Below, piece by piece: positions 17,379 through 24,949 of a stretch of DNA of 64,000 bases. The stretch is taken from assembly GCF_001984035.1 (NCBI RefSeq), contig NZ_CP019449.1, positions 3,534,001 to 3,598,000 on the forward strand, given 5' to 3'. The stretch comes from Sphingopyxis sp. QXT-31 (GTDB lineage Bacteria > Pseudomonadota > Alphaproteobacteria > Sphingomonadales > Sphingomonadaceae). The position numbers and the translations under genes are program-made. Within the stretch, counting starts at the first letter, position 1, and the number at the start of each line of letters is the position of its first letter. The notes below the pieces were generated by a model. It did no database searches and was not told where the DNA came from. It saw only the letters and a program-made list of their open reading frames with translations.

Positions 17379-17407
17379 TTGTAACCGCGAACGTAACAGC
17401 CTGTTAC
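17379..17407 (-). promoter_or_regulatory. Candidate response-regulator operator before the adhesin
   Basis: TTGTAAC at 17379-17385 and a perfect 15-nt palindrome GTAACAGCCTGTTAC at 17393-17407 lie between the regulator stop and the adhesin start. The same TTGTAAC core occurs three or more times upstream of the kinase gene (20734-20832), which suggests a common binding protein, most simply the OmpR-type regulator encoded between them. Confidence 0.5.
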
Positions 17408-17423
17408 AAAGGCCTCGGCCGGA

Positions 17424-18134
17424 TCACTCGCCGTCGGGGACGAGCATATAGCCTTCGCCGCGCACCGTCTTCAGCACCGACGGTTTGGCGGGATCGAACT
17501 CGATCTTCTTGCGCAGCCGCGCGATGCGCATGTCGATGCTGCGGTCGTAGGGATCCCATTTCTTGTGATGCGCGAGTTCGAGCAGCTGGTCGCGATTGAG
17601 AGGCCGCCGCGCGTGGGTGATGAAGGTATAGAGCAGGTCGTATTCCATCGCGGTCAGCTCGACGCGCTCGCCGACCTCGTTGAACATCGCCTTCATCTCG
17701 GTATCGACGACGCAGCGCCCGACCTTGACCCGCGCGGCGGGACGACCAGCCGCCAGATTCGCAGACATCGTCCGGCGCAGGACCGCCTTGATCCGCGCGC
17801 GCAGTTCGCCGGGTTCGAACGGCTTGGCCAGATAATCGTCGGCGCCCATCTCCAGTCCGACGATGCGGTCGGTGGTGGTGCCCATTGCCGTGAGCATCAG
17901 CACCGCCGCATGACCCTCGCCGCGCAGCCAGCGGGTAAGGCTCAGCCCGTCCTCTCCAGGCATCATCAGGTCGCACACGACGAGGTCGGGGCGAAAGCGC
18001 GGCACGATACGGCGGAGCGCGATGCCGTCCTCGGCCGTTTCGACCTCGTAACCGTCACGGCGAAGCAGGTCGACGAGCAGGTCGCGGAGATCGGGATCGT
18101 CGTCGCAGACGATGATGCGGGCGCGGCTGTTCAT
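17424..18134 (-). CDS. OmpR/PhoB-family response regulator
   Basis: A 236-aa two-domain regulator. The receiver domain (residues about 7-120) has the acidic pocket CDDD, the phosphoacceptor Asp55 in VVCDLMMPGEDG, the Thr of MLTAMG and the Lys of AKPFEP. The C-terminal winged helix (about 140-234) contains LTAMEYDLLYTFITHARRPLNRDQLLEL and the recognition region DRSIDMRIARLRKKIE, ending TVRGEGYML. ATG 18134 overlaps the kinase stop by 4 nt, so kinase and regulator are made together. The adhesin directly downstream is the likely target. Confidence 0.9.
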   Translation of the reverse strand: MNSRARIIVCDDDPDLRDLLVDLLRRDGYEVETAEDGIALRRIVPRFRPDLVVCDLMMPGEDGLSLTRWLRGEGHAAVLMLTAMGTTTDRIVGLEMGADDYLAKPFEPGELRARIKAVLRRTMSANLAAGRPAARVKVGRCVVDTEMKAMFNEVGERVELTAMEYDLLYTFITHARRPLNRDQLLELAHHKKWDPYDRSIDMRIARLRKKIEFDPAKPSVLKTVRGEGYMLVPDGE

Positions 18135-20647
18135 CTCGTCTCTCCCCCTTCGGTGCCGATCATTCCCGCCACCAATGCGCCGAGGCTCGCCGGCGTGAAA
18201 GGCTTTTCCAGCACCGGGCAGCCGGCGTCGGCGAGGAAGCCCGCGACGTGGCTGCTCATGGTGTCGCCGGTCACGAAGGCTACCGCCCCGGCAAGATCGG
18301 GGCGCTCGGCGGCGATCCACGCGTAGAGGGCCGGGCCGTCCATGTCGGGCATGCGGATGTCGGAGAGGATCAGGTCGAAGCGCGCGCCACGCGCCAGCGC
18401 TTGCTGCCCGGCAAGCCCGCCGATTGCGACGCTGACGTCGAGCCCCATCCGCTCGAGCATATCGGCGAGCGTCCCGGCGACGTCTTCCTCGTCGTCGATC
18501 ACCAGCACGCGCCCGCGGCCGCGCGCGCCTTCTGCCGGTTCGGCGTGGCTGTCGGCGTTGCGCTCGTCGCTCACCGGCAAGGAGACGACGAAGCGCGTGC
18601 CGACGTCGCTATCCTCGATTGCGATCGTGCCGCCATGCGCTTCGACGATGCCCAACGAATAGGACAGGCCTATGCCAGTGCCGGCCCCCACCGCCTTGGT
18701 CGTGAAAAAGGGGTCGAAGATACGCTGCCGCGCCGCCGGATCGATGCCGGCGCCGTTATCGGTGACGGTCAGCTTGACCGTGCCGTCCTTATGGCGCGAG
18801 GCGATAGCGATGCGGCGGTCGCCCTCTACCGTCTCCAGCGCCTGCCGCGCGTTGGTCAGCAGGTTGACGATCACCTGGTGCAACTGGTCGGGGTCGGCCT
18901 CCAGCGTCGGCAGGTCGGGCTGCAGGTCGAGGTCGATCGCGATGTTCACCGAGCGCATATGATATTCTGTGAGCTCGATCGCGCCGCGTACTTGGTCGTT
19001 GAGATTGACCGGGCGATATTCGGGCGCCTTCCGCCGCGCCATCGCGAGGAAGCTCTGGACGATGCGCGCGCAGCGGTCGGCCGCGCGGCGGATTTTTGCA
19101 ATGCGGTCGGCGTGCGGCGTCCCCTCCAGATCCTCGCCGAGCAGCGCCGCCTGCCCGATCACTGCCGCCAGCGGATTGTTGAGCTCATGGCTGACCCCCG
19201 CGAGCATCGAGCCCAGCGCGGCGAGTTTTTCGGCCTGGTGCAGGCTCTCGCGCGAGGCGGCGACTTCTTCGGCCGCCGCCTTTTCGCGCGTCTGGTCGAA
19301 AATAAGCCCGCCGACATGCGTGACCTGACCCTCTGCATTGCGCACCGGAAAGCGCGTGCCGACGATATGGCATTTACCGACCGGCATGTTCACCGATGTC
19401 TCGAAAGTATAGGGCTTGCCCTCGTCCATATTGGCCCGAACGGCATCATCGGCCAGATTAGCCCATGATTTGGGTAACAGCGCGCTACCCTGCTGGCCGA
19501 TGATTTTTTCGGGGGCCATGTTCGCGGCGCCGAAATGATCGGCCAAATAAGAATTGGCCGCGATGATGTTTCCCTCGAGGTTGGAGAGAAACGCAAAGCC
19601 GGGCAGATTGTCGAAAAAGGTCTGAAGCGACATGCGCGATTGCTGGAGGTCGAGTTCGGCGCGCCGCTGGTTCGTCACGTCGACGAAATAATTGCCCGCC
19701 AGTTCGACCGTGCCGTCCGTCCCGAAGACGGGAAAGGATGTCATGCGAAACACGAATATTTCGCCAGAATCGGCATGAAATTCGGCTTCCTCCGTGCTCG
19801 CTTCGGCGTTGACCAGCGGCCGCACCATCGGTTCGGTCAACCGGCGCGCGTCCGGATAGTGGCGCGCAAATTCGCTCACCTTCCTGCCGACCGCGCTTTG
19901 CGGGGTCTCGCCATAATAATCGGCCGCATAGCGGTTCATCATTGTGACCCGTCCCTTGCGGTCGATGAAGCTCATGCCGATCGGCGCGTGGTCGAGAAAG
20001 GCCTGCATTTGTGCTTGCGTATTTTTGAGCTGGGTCAGCCGGTCCATGACCGGTTTCCAGATCGATGGCATGTCGGGCGGCGGCCGCGGGCTCGATTCAT
20101 CGGCCTGCGCATAGTCGAGCAAAGCGAAGGCCGGCCGATTGACCATGCGGCGGAGGTAGAAAAAGCTGGCCAGCGTCGGGATGCCGAGCGCGAGGATGAA
20201 CAGGATCGAGGCGACATTGGCGCCAAGCGCCGCGCGCCAGATCGCGGCGCCGTCGATCGCGGCGCGCAGCTCGATGCCATCCTTGCCAAGCTCGGCGCGG
20301 CGAAAAGCGGTGCCCGGCGGCAGACTGGGCAGCCCGGCGACGGGCCGCCCTTCGCGGTCGGCGATGCCGAAAGCGACGCCCTCGGCCGCACTGGCCTTCA
20401 GCAGGGCGTCGATCCGCGCGACATCGACACGCTCGCGCGCTTGCATTACGCTTGTCACCGCGGTTTCGGCCGCGCGGACGCTGCGCTCGGCGCCGGCCTC
20501 CATCTGGCCGTGGGTCAACCACACGCCCTGGAGCCCCATCGCGAACATGAAGAGAAAGGCGAGGGTATAAGTCACCGCGCGGATCGCGTTCAGCCGTTGC
20601 CGCGCCTCGCGCGTGAAACCGATCGACGGGCCGCCGCGGTCAGCCAT
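18131..20647 (-). CDS. Hybrid sensor histidine kinase with PAS domains and C-terminal receiver
   Basis: An 838-aa membrane kinase. Two transmembrane segments (about 20-45 and 145-170) enclose a periplasmic sensor. PAS-type domains follow (AFLDHAPIGMSFIDRKGRVTM and FFDNLPGFAFLSNLEGNII). The dimerisation box GVSHELNNPLAAVIG has phospho-His about 487, then the ATPase boxes NLLTNARQALE, DNGAGID and GTGIGLSYSLGIVEAHGG. The receiver has its Asp in LSDIRMPDMDG (about 764). ATG 20647 was chosen; the upstream extension (to 20896) is Arg-rich, unlike a protein N-terminus, and covers the GTAAC boxes. With an internal receiver and a separate OmpR regulator, the pathway may be a branched relay. Confidence 0.88.
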   Translation of the reverse strand: MADRGGPSIGFTREARQRLNAIRAVTYTLAFLFMFAMGLQGVWLTHGQMEAGAERSVRAAETAVTSVMQARERVDVARIDALLKASAAEGVAFGIADREGRPVAGLPSLPPGTAFRRAELGKDGIELRAAIDGAAIWRAALGANVASILFILALGIPTLASFFYLRRMVNRPAFALLDYAQADESSPRPPPDMPSIWKPVMDRLTQLKNTQAQMQAFLDHAPIGMSFIDRKGRVTMMNRYAADYYGETPQSAVGRKVSEFARHYPDARRLTEPMVRPLVNAEASTEEAEFHADSGEIFVFRMTSFPVFGTDGTVELAGNYFVDVTNQRRAELDLQQSRMSLQTFFDNLPGFAFLSNLEGNIIAANSYLADHFGAANMAPEKIIGQQGSALLPKSWANLADDAVRANMDEGKPYTFETSVNMPVGKCHIVGTRFPVRNAEGQVTHVGGLIFDQTREKAAAEEVAASRESLHQAEKLAALGSMLAGVSHELNNPLAAVIGQAALLGEDLEGTPHADRIAKIRRAADRCARIVQSFLAMARRKAPEYRPVNLNDQVRGAIELTEYHMRSVNIAIDLDLQPDLPTLEADPDQLHQVIVNLLTNARQALETVEGDRRIAIASRHKDGTVKLTVTDNGAGIDPAARQRIFDPFFTTKAVGAGTGIGLSYSLGIVEAHGGTIAIEDSDVGTRFVVSLPVSDERNADSHAEPAEGARGRGRVLVIDDEEDVAGTLADMLERMGLDVSVAIGGLAGQQALARGARFDLILSDIRMPDMDGPALYAWIAAERPDLAGAVAFVTGDTMSSHVAGFLADAGCPVLEKPFTPASLGALVAGMIGTEGGETR

Positions 20648-20730
20648 GGCGGCGGGCGAAAGCGGGGAGGGAAGGCGATGGCACGATTGGCATAGAAGAT
20701 CCGGCTGGGGTTTCCTTCCTTCGTTAGACG

Positions 20731-20832
20731 CGCTTTGTAACAAGCGAACCGCGCGCAGCCAGCGCTTTTGTAACGATTGTAACAGCGCGCACGCCGTGGC
20801 CGGATCGGCGCGTGGGGCTCGCGAAGTTACAA
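20731..20832. promoter_or_regulatory. TTGTAAC box cluster upstream of the kinase operon
   Basis: TTTGTAAC occurs at 20734-20741 inside a CGCTT...AAGCG inverted repeat, TTGTAAC at 20768-20774 and again at 20777-20783 (9-nt period), and the inverted form GTTACAA at 20826-20832. They match the boxes before the adhesin and sit between the leftward kinase and the small rightward frame at 20935, so either or both could be controlled. Confidence 0.45.
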
Positions 20833-20934
20833 TTGAGACGAAATAGTCTGTCCTACGACATCGGCGCGTGACCGCCCACCGCCACAACCACGCCATCGCC
20901 GCAGTGCCGGCCGTTCAAACCATGGAGTGGAAAA

Positions 20935-21066
20935 GTGGGAAATCTCGATGCCATCACCGTTGCCGCGTGGCGCCGTCGTCGCAATCGCTGGGTAGTTTCA
21001 GCCCTATTGCTTAATTGGGGTCTTGTTCTCGCGATGGTCACCATCGCGCCCGGGGCGGCTGGCTAA
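20935..21066 (+). CDS. Possible 43-aa single-span membrane protein
   Basis: GTG 20935 follows GGAG at 20924-20927 with 7 nt spacing and opens a 43-codon frame ending TAA. The predicted peptide has an N-terminal polar part with a WRRRRNRW patch. A hydrophobic segment of about 20 residues follows (VVSALLLNWGLVLAMVTIAP), giving the positive-inside layout of a small inner-membrane protein. It is divergent from the sensor kinase across the TTGTAAC boxes. No homologue is recognised. It could be spurious given the short length. Confidence 0.35.
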   Translation: MGNLDAITVAAWRRRRNRWVVSALLLNWGLVLAMVTIAPGAAG

Positions 21067-21597
21067 GTCCGCGATGATGGAACAACTTGCGCGAACTGTC
21101 GCCGCGGCACTCGAAGTACTCAATCCGGCCCGGAGTGCAGCCAAACAGGATCCGCCGGCGAGAGGTGATCGTTCCTTGAGCGGCTCGAGCTTGCCTCAGC
21201 CGCAAAGAGGTGAAGAACCTCGAACGGCCCGGGACTAGCTCATTCTCCCCCAACGCAGTTATACGTCCAAGCAATATGACGGGGACCGCCGAGCTGCGTA
21301 AGGCTGGACTGCGGAATGTCCGCCCTGACGGTATATTCGTGAAAAGCGGACATTCCGCTACCGGGCATTTGAGAGTTTAGTGGCCGGACGATTGCGCTCC
21401 TTGTTGCGGTCGTTCCGGCTGCTACAGACCGATTGCCCAACGCCGTTCGTATGGTCACTGTCGGCGTTAAGTCGGGCCTCCTCGGCGCGGCACCACTCGT
21501 AATTCGCGGCGTCAGACGCGCCGGAGCGATTGACCACAAGGCAACCCATCACGCATGACCGGCCTCGAATTTTTGTACGCTGGAGAGGATGGCAGGG
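21067..21597. other. 531-nt region without a recognisable gene
   Basis: The only clear structure is the 13-nt-arm inverted repeat at 21311-21358. Short frames exist on both strands but none has a ribosome site plus a plausible protein. Confidence 0.5.
21311..21358. repeat. Perfect 13-nt inverted repeat
   Basis: Arms GCGGAATGTCCGC (21311-21323) and GCGGACATTCCGC (21346-21358) surround a 22-nt loop. There is no T-run on either side, so it is more likely an operator or a mobile palindrome than a terminator. Confidence 0.6.
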
Positions 21598-22605
21598 ATG
21601 AATCTCGGATATAGCCTGGGCTTGCTCGCCTGTCTTGCAGTGCCCCTCACTGCCGCGGCGGCCGACGGCATCGGGCACCCTGCTAAACAGGGCGAAAATC
21701 CAATCGTCCGCGATAAGTTCACTGCCGATCCGGCCCCCTTGGTCGTCGGCGACACGCTCTACCTCTATGTCGGGCACGACCAGGCGCAAGGCGACGAAAT
21801 GTTCAACATGCGCGAATGGCTGGTCTATTCGACGAAGGACATGAAGCATTGGAAGGCACATGCACCCATCATGCGTGTTGCCGATTTCAAATGGGCGAAG
21901 CAGGATGCCTGGGCTTCGCAGGCCATCCGCAAGAACGGAAAATATTGGTTCTACGCCGCGGTCGAGCACGACGACGCCCATCCGGGCAAGGCGATCGCGG
22001 TCGCGGTCGCGGATAGCCCGACCGGGCCCTTTGTCGATGCCAAAGGATCGGCGCTGGTTACAAACGAAATGACACCCAAGGGCACGCACAGCTGGGAGGA
22101 TATCGATCCCACCGTCTTCACGGACGAAGACGGGACGACCTGGATCGCCTGGGGTAATCGTCAATGCTACATCGCGAAGCTGAAGCCCAACATGATCGAG
22201 ATCGACGGGCCGATCACCGAAATCACACCCCCGCATTTCGAAGAAGGACCGTGGCTGCACAAACGGGGCAAGCTTTATTATCTCACCTATGCCTCGCTCG
22301 ACCGGACGACGCAGCGCGACGAACATGTCTCATACGCAACCGCGTCATCGCTTGCCGGGCCCTGGACGTATCGAGGCCTGCTGACCGGGCCGGGAAAGAA
22401 CAGCTTCACCATCCATCCCGGTATCGCAGAGTTCCAGGGGAGGTGGTACATCTTCCTGCACAATGCTTCGCTGGCGATTGGCGATCAGAATGGGGCCGTC
22501 GGACGCCGATCAGTCACCGTCGAATATCTCGACTACAATGCCGACGGCACGATGAAGCCGGTGATCCAGACCGACGATGGCGTCTCGGTCCCTGGGCAGC
22601 GCTGA
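21598..22605 (+). CDS. Exported GH43-family glycoside hydrolase
   Basis: A 335-aa protein with a signal peptide (MNLGYSLGLLACLAVPLTAAAA) and a five-bladed propeller of family GH43. The catalytic base Asp lies in DKFTADPAPLVVGDTLYLYVGHD, the pKa-modulating Asp in WEDIDPTVFTDEDG, and the acid Glu in HFEEGPWLHKRGKLYYLTYAS. Members are usually beta-xylosidases or alpha-L-arabinofuranosidases acting on plant polysaccharide fragments in the periplasm. I preferred ATG 21598 because GGAGAGG (21582-21588) then has 9 nt spacing, whereas it abuts ATG 21589. It stands alone, with no transporter or TonB receptor beside it. Confidence 0.85.
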   Translation: MNLGYSLGLLACLAVPLTAAAADGIGHPAKQGENPIVRDKFTADPAPLVVGDTLYLYVGHDQAQGDEMFNMREWLVYSTKDMKHWKAHAPIMRVADFKWAKQDAWASQAIRKNGKYWFYAAVEHDDAHPGKAIAVAVADSPTGPFVDAKGSALVTNEMTPKGTHSWEDIDPTVFTDEDGTTWIAWGNRQCYIAKLKPNMIEIDGPITEITPPHFEEGPWLHKRGKLYYLTYASLDRTTQRDEHVSYATASSLAGPWTYRGLLTGPGKNSFTIHPGIAEFQGRWYIFLHNASLAIGDQNGAVGRRSVTVEYLDYNADGTMKPVIQTDDGVSVPGQR

Positions 22606-22817
22606 AGACCCGAACAAATTCCAAGAATCCTCGTATAGCGACGATCAACCGCGAAACAATCTCGATGCGCTTGCCATCGGAGCCGGCAGTTGCGGGTGCA
22701 TCGCGCAGTCACAACCGAGATCCACCTCGTCGACGGCAGCTTTTCGCCAAGTCCGACCGACCCGCCTGTCTCCAGACGGCCCAAGCCGCTGACGATCTAT
22801 CGCTCGTCACAATTTCT

Positions 22818-23342
22818 CTATCGCGCGATGACATCGCCCGACATCGGAGCGAGTTTGCCGAGGAACCGGTTTTGCACTGCGAAGGGAATTTTTTCCTCGC
22901 GCATCGCCGCCTGCAGATTTTCGACCAGCGCGTTCATGTCGCGCATCCGTATGCCGAGATCCTTGTGTGAGGTCGCCATGTCACGCCCACTATAATCGCA
23001 TCCGGCGTTCAGGATATAGCAGAACTGCTCGAACAGCGTACGCTTTAGCCGAACCATGTCATGCGATGCGAAAATCGCGGCGATGCGCGGGTCGGCTTCC
23101 GACAGTTCGACGGTCCGGCTGGCGATGCGCCTGATCCCGTCCTGCCCGCCGAAGGCGGCCGCCATGCCCGGACCTGAAAACGGCGTCGCGCCGGCGTGGC
23201 GATTGTCCGGGACATAGGGATCGACCGGAAGTTCTCCGGTCACCGGATCGCGCACCTTTTCCTCGATTCCGAATTCCTTGTCCCAATCGGTGGGGGGCTC
23301 GTTCGCGGGTTGGATGAGCAGGGCGGCGGCAAGCAGAAACAT
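22818..23342 (-). CDS. Exported group-I truncated globin
   Basis: A 174-aa protein: a short hydrophobic N-terminus (MFLLAAALLI), a Pro/Asp-rich linker, then a 2-over-2 globin from about residue 65. The proximal heme His is probably His126 in DMATSHKDLGIRMRDMNALVENL, and LKRTLFEQFCYILNAG before it matches helix E/F regions of bacterial haemoglobins. Such proteins bind oxygen or NO; an exported form is unusual. It starts 9 nt after the DUF3034 gene stop, so the two form an operon. Confidence 0.8.
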   Translation of the reverse strand: MFLLAAALLIQPANEPPTDWDKEFGIEEKVRDPVTGELPVDPYVPDNRHAGATPFSGPGMAAAFGGQDGIRRIASRTVELSEADPRIAAIFASHDMVRLKRTLFEQFCYILNAGCDYSGRDMATSHKDLGIRMRDMNALVENLQAAMREEKIPFAVQNRFLGKLAPMSGDVIAR

Positions 23343-23351
23343 GGCAGACCC

Positions 23352-24239
23352 CTAAAAGGCGAATTGTGCGGAGAGCATCCCGCCGCGTTGCCTGTCGAAA
23401 GTGGCGATCGAGCCGAGATCGACATAAGCGGCGGTGACGGTGAGGTTCTTCGTAAGCGCGTAGGCCGCGAACAGGTCGAGCCAATCATCCTCGCGCGCGA
23501 TCGCCAGATTGTCGGGCTTGGTGCGATATTCGGCGCCGATTACCGCGCGGCGCGACAATTGATAGGCGACCGATCCCTCGAATTGCAGCGAATGATCGTC
23601 CTTTCCGGGTGCTCCGAAGCCGAGCAGGCCGGCCTGGTTCGCCTTGGTCAGCCGGGCGGTGGCATTGACCAGCACGCTGTGCGAAAGGAAGAGCTTCGTG
23701 GCGCTGAGCGTCACGTCTGTACCCTTTCCATGTGCTGCTCCGACCGCGAGCGCCACCGGGGTGTCGCGATTGCGCTTGTGCTCGATACCGACGCTGATCT
23801 GCGGGAGGAGCGGATCGCCATAGACGACGTCGCCCAGCAAGCGCAGCTTCGCCGCGAAGATATCCTGGTTCAGCGTATAACCTTCGCCCAGGCCAAGCGC
23901 GGTACCGACGTCGCGGGTATCGAAATTCTGCCGCGCATAGCTCAGCTCGACCCGGTTCGCGATCCCGACGGCAAAACCGTGGCTGTGCCAGCCATAGTCG
24001 GGAAGCTCGATCAGCGTGACATGGCCCGACAGGCCGATTCCGCGATCGGTTTCGCGTCCGGTGATCGTCGCCCAGGTGGCGACCCCGCCGCCGCTGGTCC
24101 CCTCGATCGTTGCCACGCCATTAGTGAGCAACAGCTTGCCGCCGTCGATCAGCGGTGTCTCCTCGGCATGCGCCGGAGCGGCGAAGCAGGCGATCGCGAG
24201 CAAAAGCACGGCGGAGGGGCGAAGAAGAGGCTGGTCCAT
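23352..24239 (-). CDS. DUF3034 outer-membrane-type protein
   Basis: A 295-aa exported protein (signal peptide ending APAHA) that starts TPLIDGGKLLLTNGVATIEGTSGGGVATWATI, the signature of the DUF3034 family. Alternating hydrophobic/polar strands and the final aromatic residue (...AQFAF) suggest a beta-barrel, but the function is unknown. ATG 24239 was taken because the signal peptide begins there; the frame extends upstream without coding character. It is divergent from the cupredoxin-like gene across 92 nt and co-oriented with the globin, a gene set also seen together in other proteobacteria. Confidence 0.8.
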   Translation of the reverse strand: MDQPLLRPSAVLLLAIACFAAPAHAEETPLIDGGKLLLTNGVATIEGTSGGGVATWATITGRETDRGIGLSGHVTLIELPDYGWHSHGFAVGIANRVELSYARQNFDTRDVGTALGLGEGYTLNQDIFAAKLRLLGDVVYGDPLLPQISVGIEHKRNRDTPVALAVGAAHGKGTDVTLSATKLFLSHSVLVNATARLTKANQAGLLGFGAPGKDDHSLQFEGSVAYQLSRRAVIGAEYRTKPDNLAIAREDDWLDLFAAYALTKNLTVTAAYVDLGSIATFDRQRGGMLSAQFAF

Positions 24240-24331
24240 AACGGCGCAATCGCAGGAAGGCGCAAAGATTGCGTTAACTATGTGCCTCAAAATTTGAGAT
24301 AATATTAAGCTCTGCCCCGTAGCCGGACAAA

Positions 24332-24949
24332 ATGAGGGGACCAATTCTCATTTTGACGGCGTGCGCGCTGGCCATTCCGCTGGCCGCCTCCTGGGCGGCC
24401 GCGCCTGCGGCCGTGCAGGTGCAGGTCGTCGACGAACGCGGCATGCCGGTTCGCGACGCCGTCGTCGAGTTGACGCCCAACGGCGGATGGCGCGGCGGCA
24501 CGATCCGCTTTGGCTGGAAGTCGGCGATGGCGCAGAAAAGCGTCGCCTTTGTCCCGGGAACGCTGGTCGTTGCCAAGGGCACGGCGGTTGCGTTTCCCAA
24601 TCTCGATAGCGTCCGGCACAGCGTCTACAGCTTTTCCAAGGCGGCGCGGTTTGAAATCGATCTCTACGGCCGCGACCAGACGCGTTCGCATAATTTCCCG
24701 ATCGCGGGTACGGTGGCGCTCGGCTGCAATATTCACGACCAGATGCGCGGCTATATCCGCGTCGTCGACACGCCGTTCGCGGGCAAGACCGACCAGAACG
24801 GCATCATCCGGCTGACCGGCATGCCGGCGGGCGGCTATCAATTGACCGTCTGGCATCCTCGCGCGCGAACCCCAGGCGGCGAACTCAAGCGTGCGCTCGC
24901 AGTCGGCGCCGGCCAGGGCAGCCAGAAGATCGCGTTGAAACTGAAATGA
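24332..24949 (+). CDS. Exported cupredoxin-like protein (methylamine utilisation-type)
   Basis: A 205-aa periplasmic protein: a signal peptide (residues 1-24), then a blue-copper-like fold. The putative type-1 copper ligands are His96 (SVRHSVYSF) and the C-terminal trio Cys132, His135 and Met138 (LGCNIHDQMRGYIRV). The C-terminal part (TDQNGIIRLTGMPAGGYQLTVWHP) is a carboxypeptidase-regulatory-like beta-sandwich. The last 4 nt overlap the GGDEF/EAL gene. A role in electron transfer or copper sensing for that partner is an inference. Confidence 0.8.
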   Translation: MRGPILILTACALAIPLAASWAAAPAAVQVQVVDERGMPVRDAVVELTPNGGWRGGTIRFGWKSAMAQKSVAFVPGTLVVAKGTAVAFPNLDSVRHSVYSFSKAARFEIDLYGRDQTRSHNFPIAGTVALGCNIHDQMRGYIRVVDTPFAGKTDQNGIIRLTGMPAGGYQLTVWHPRARTPGGELKRALAVGAGQGSQKIALKLK

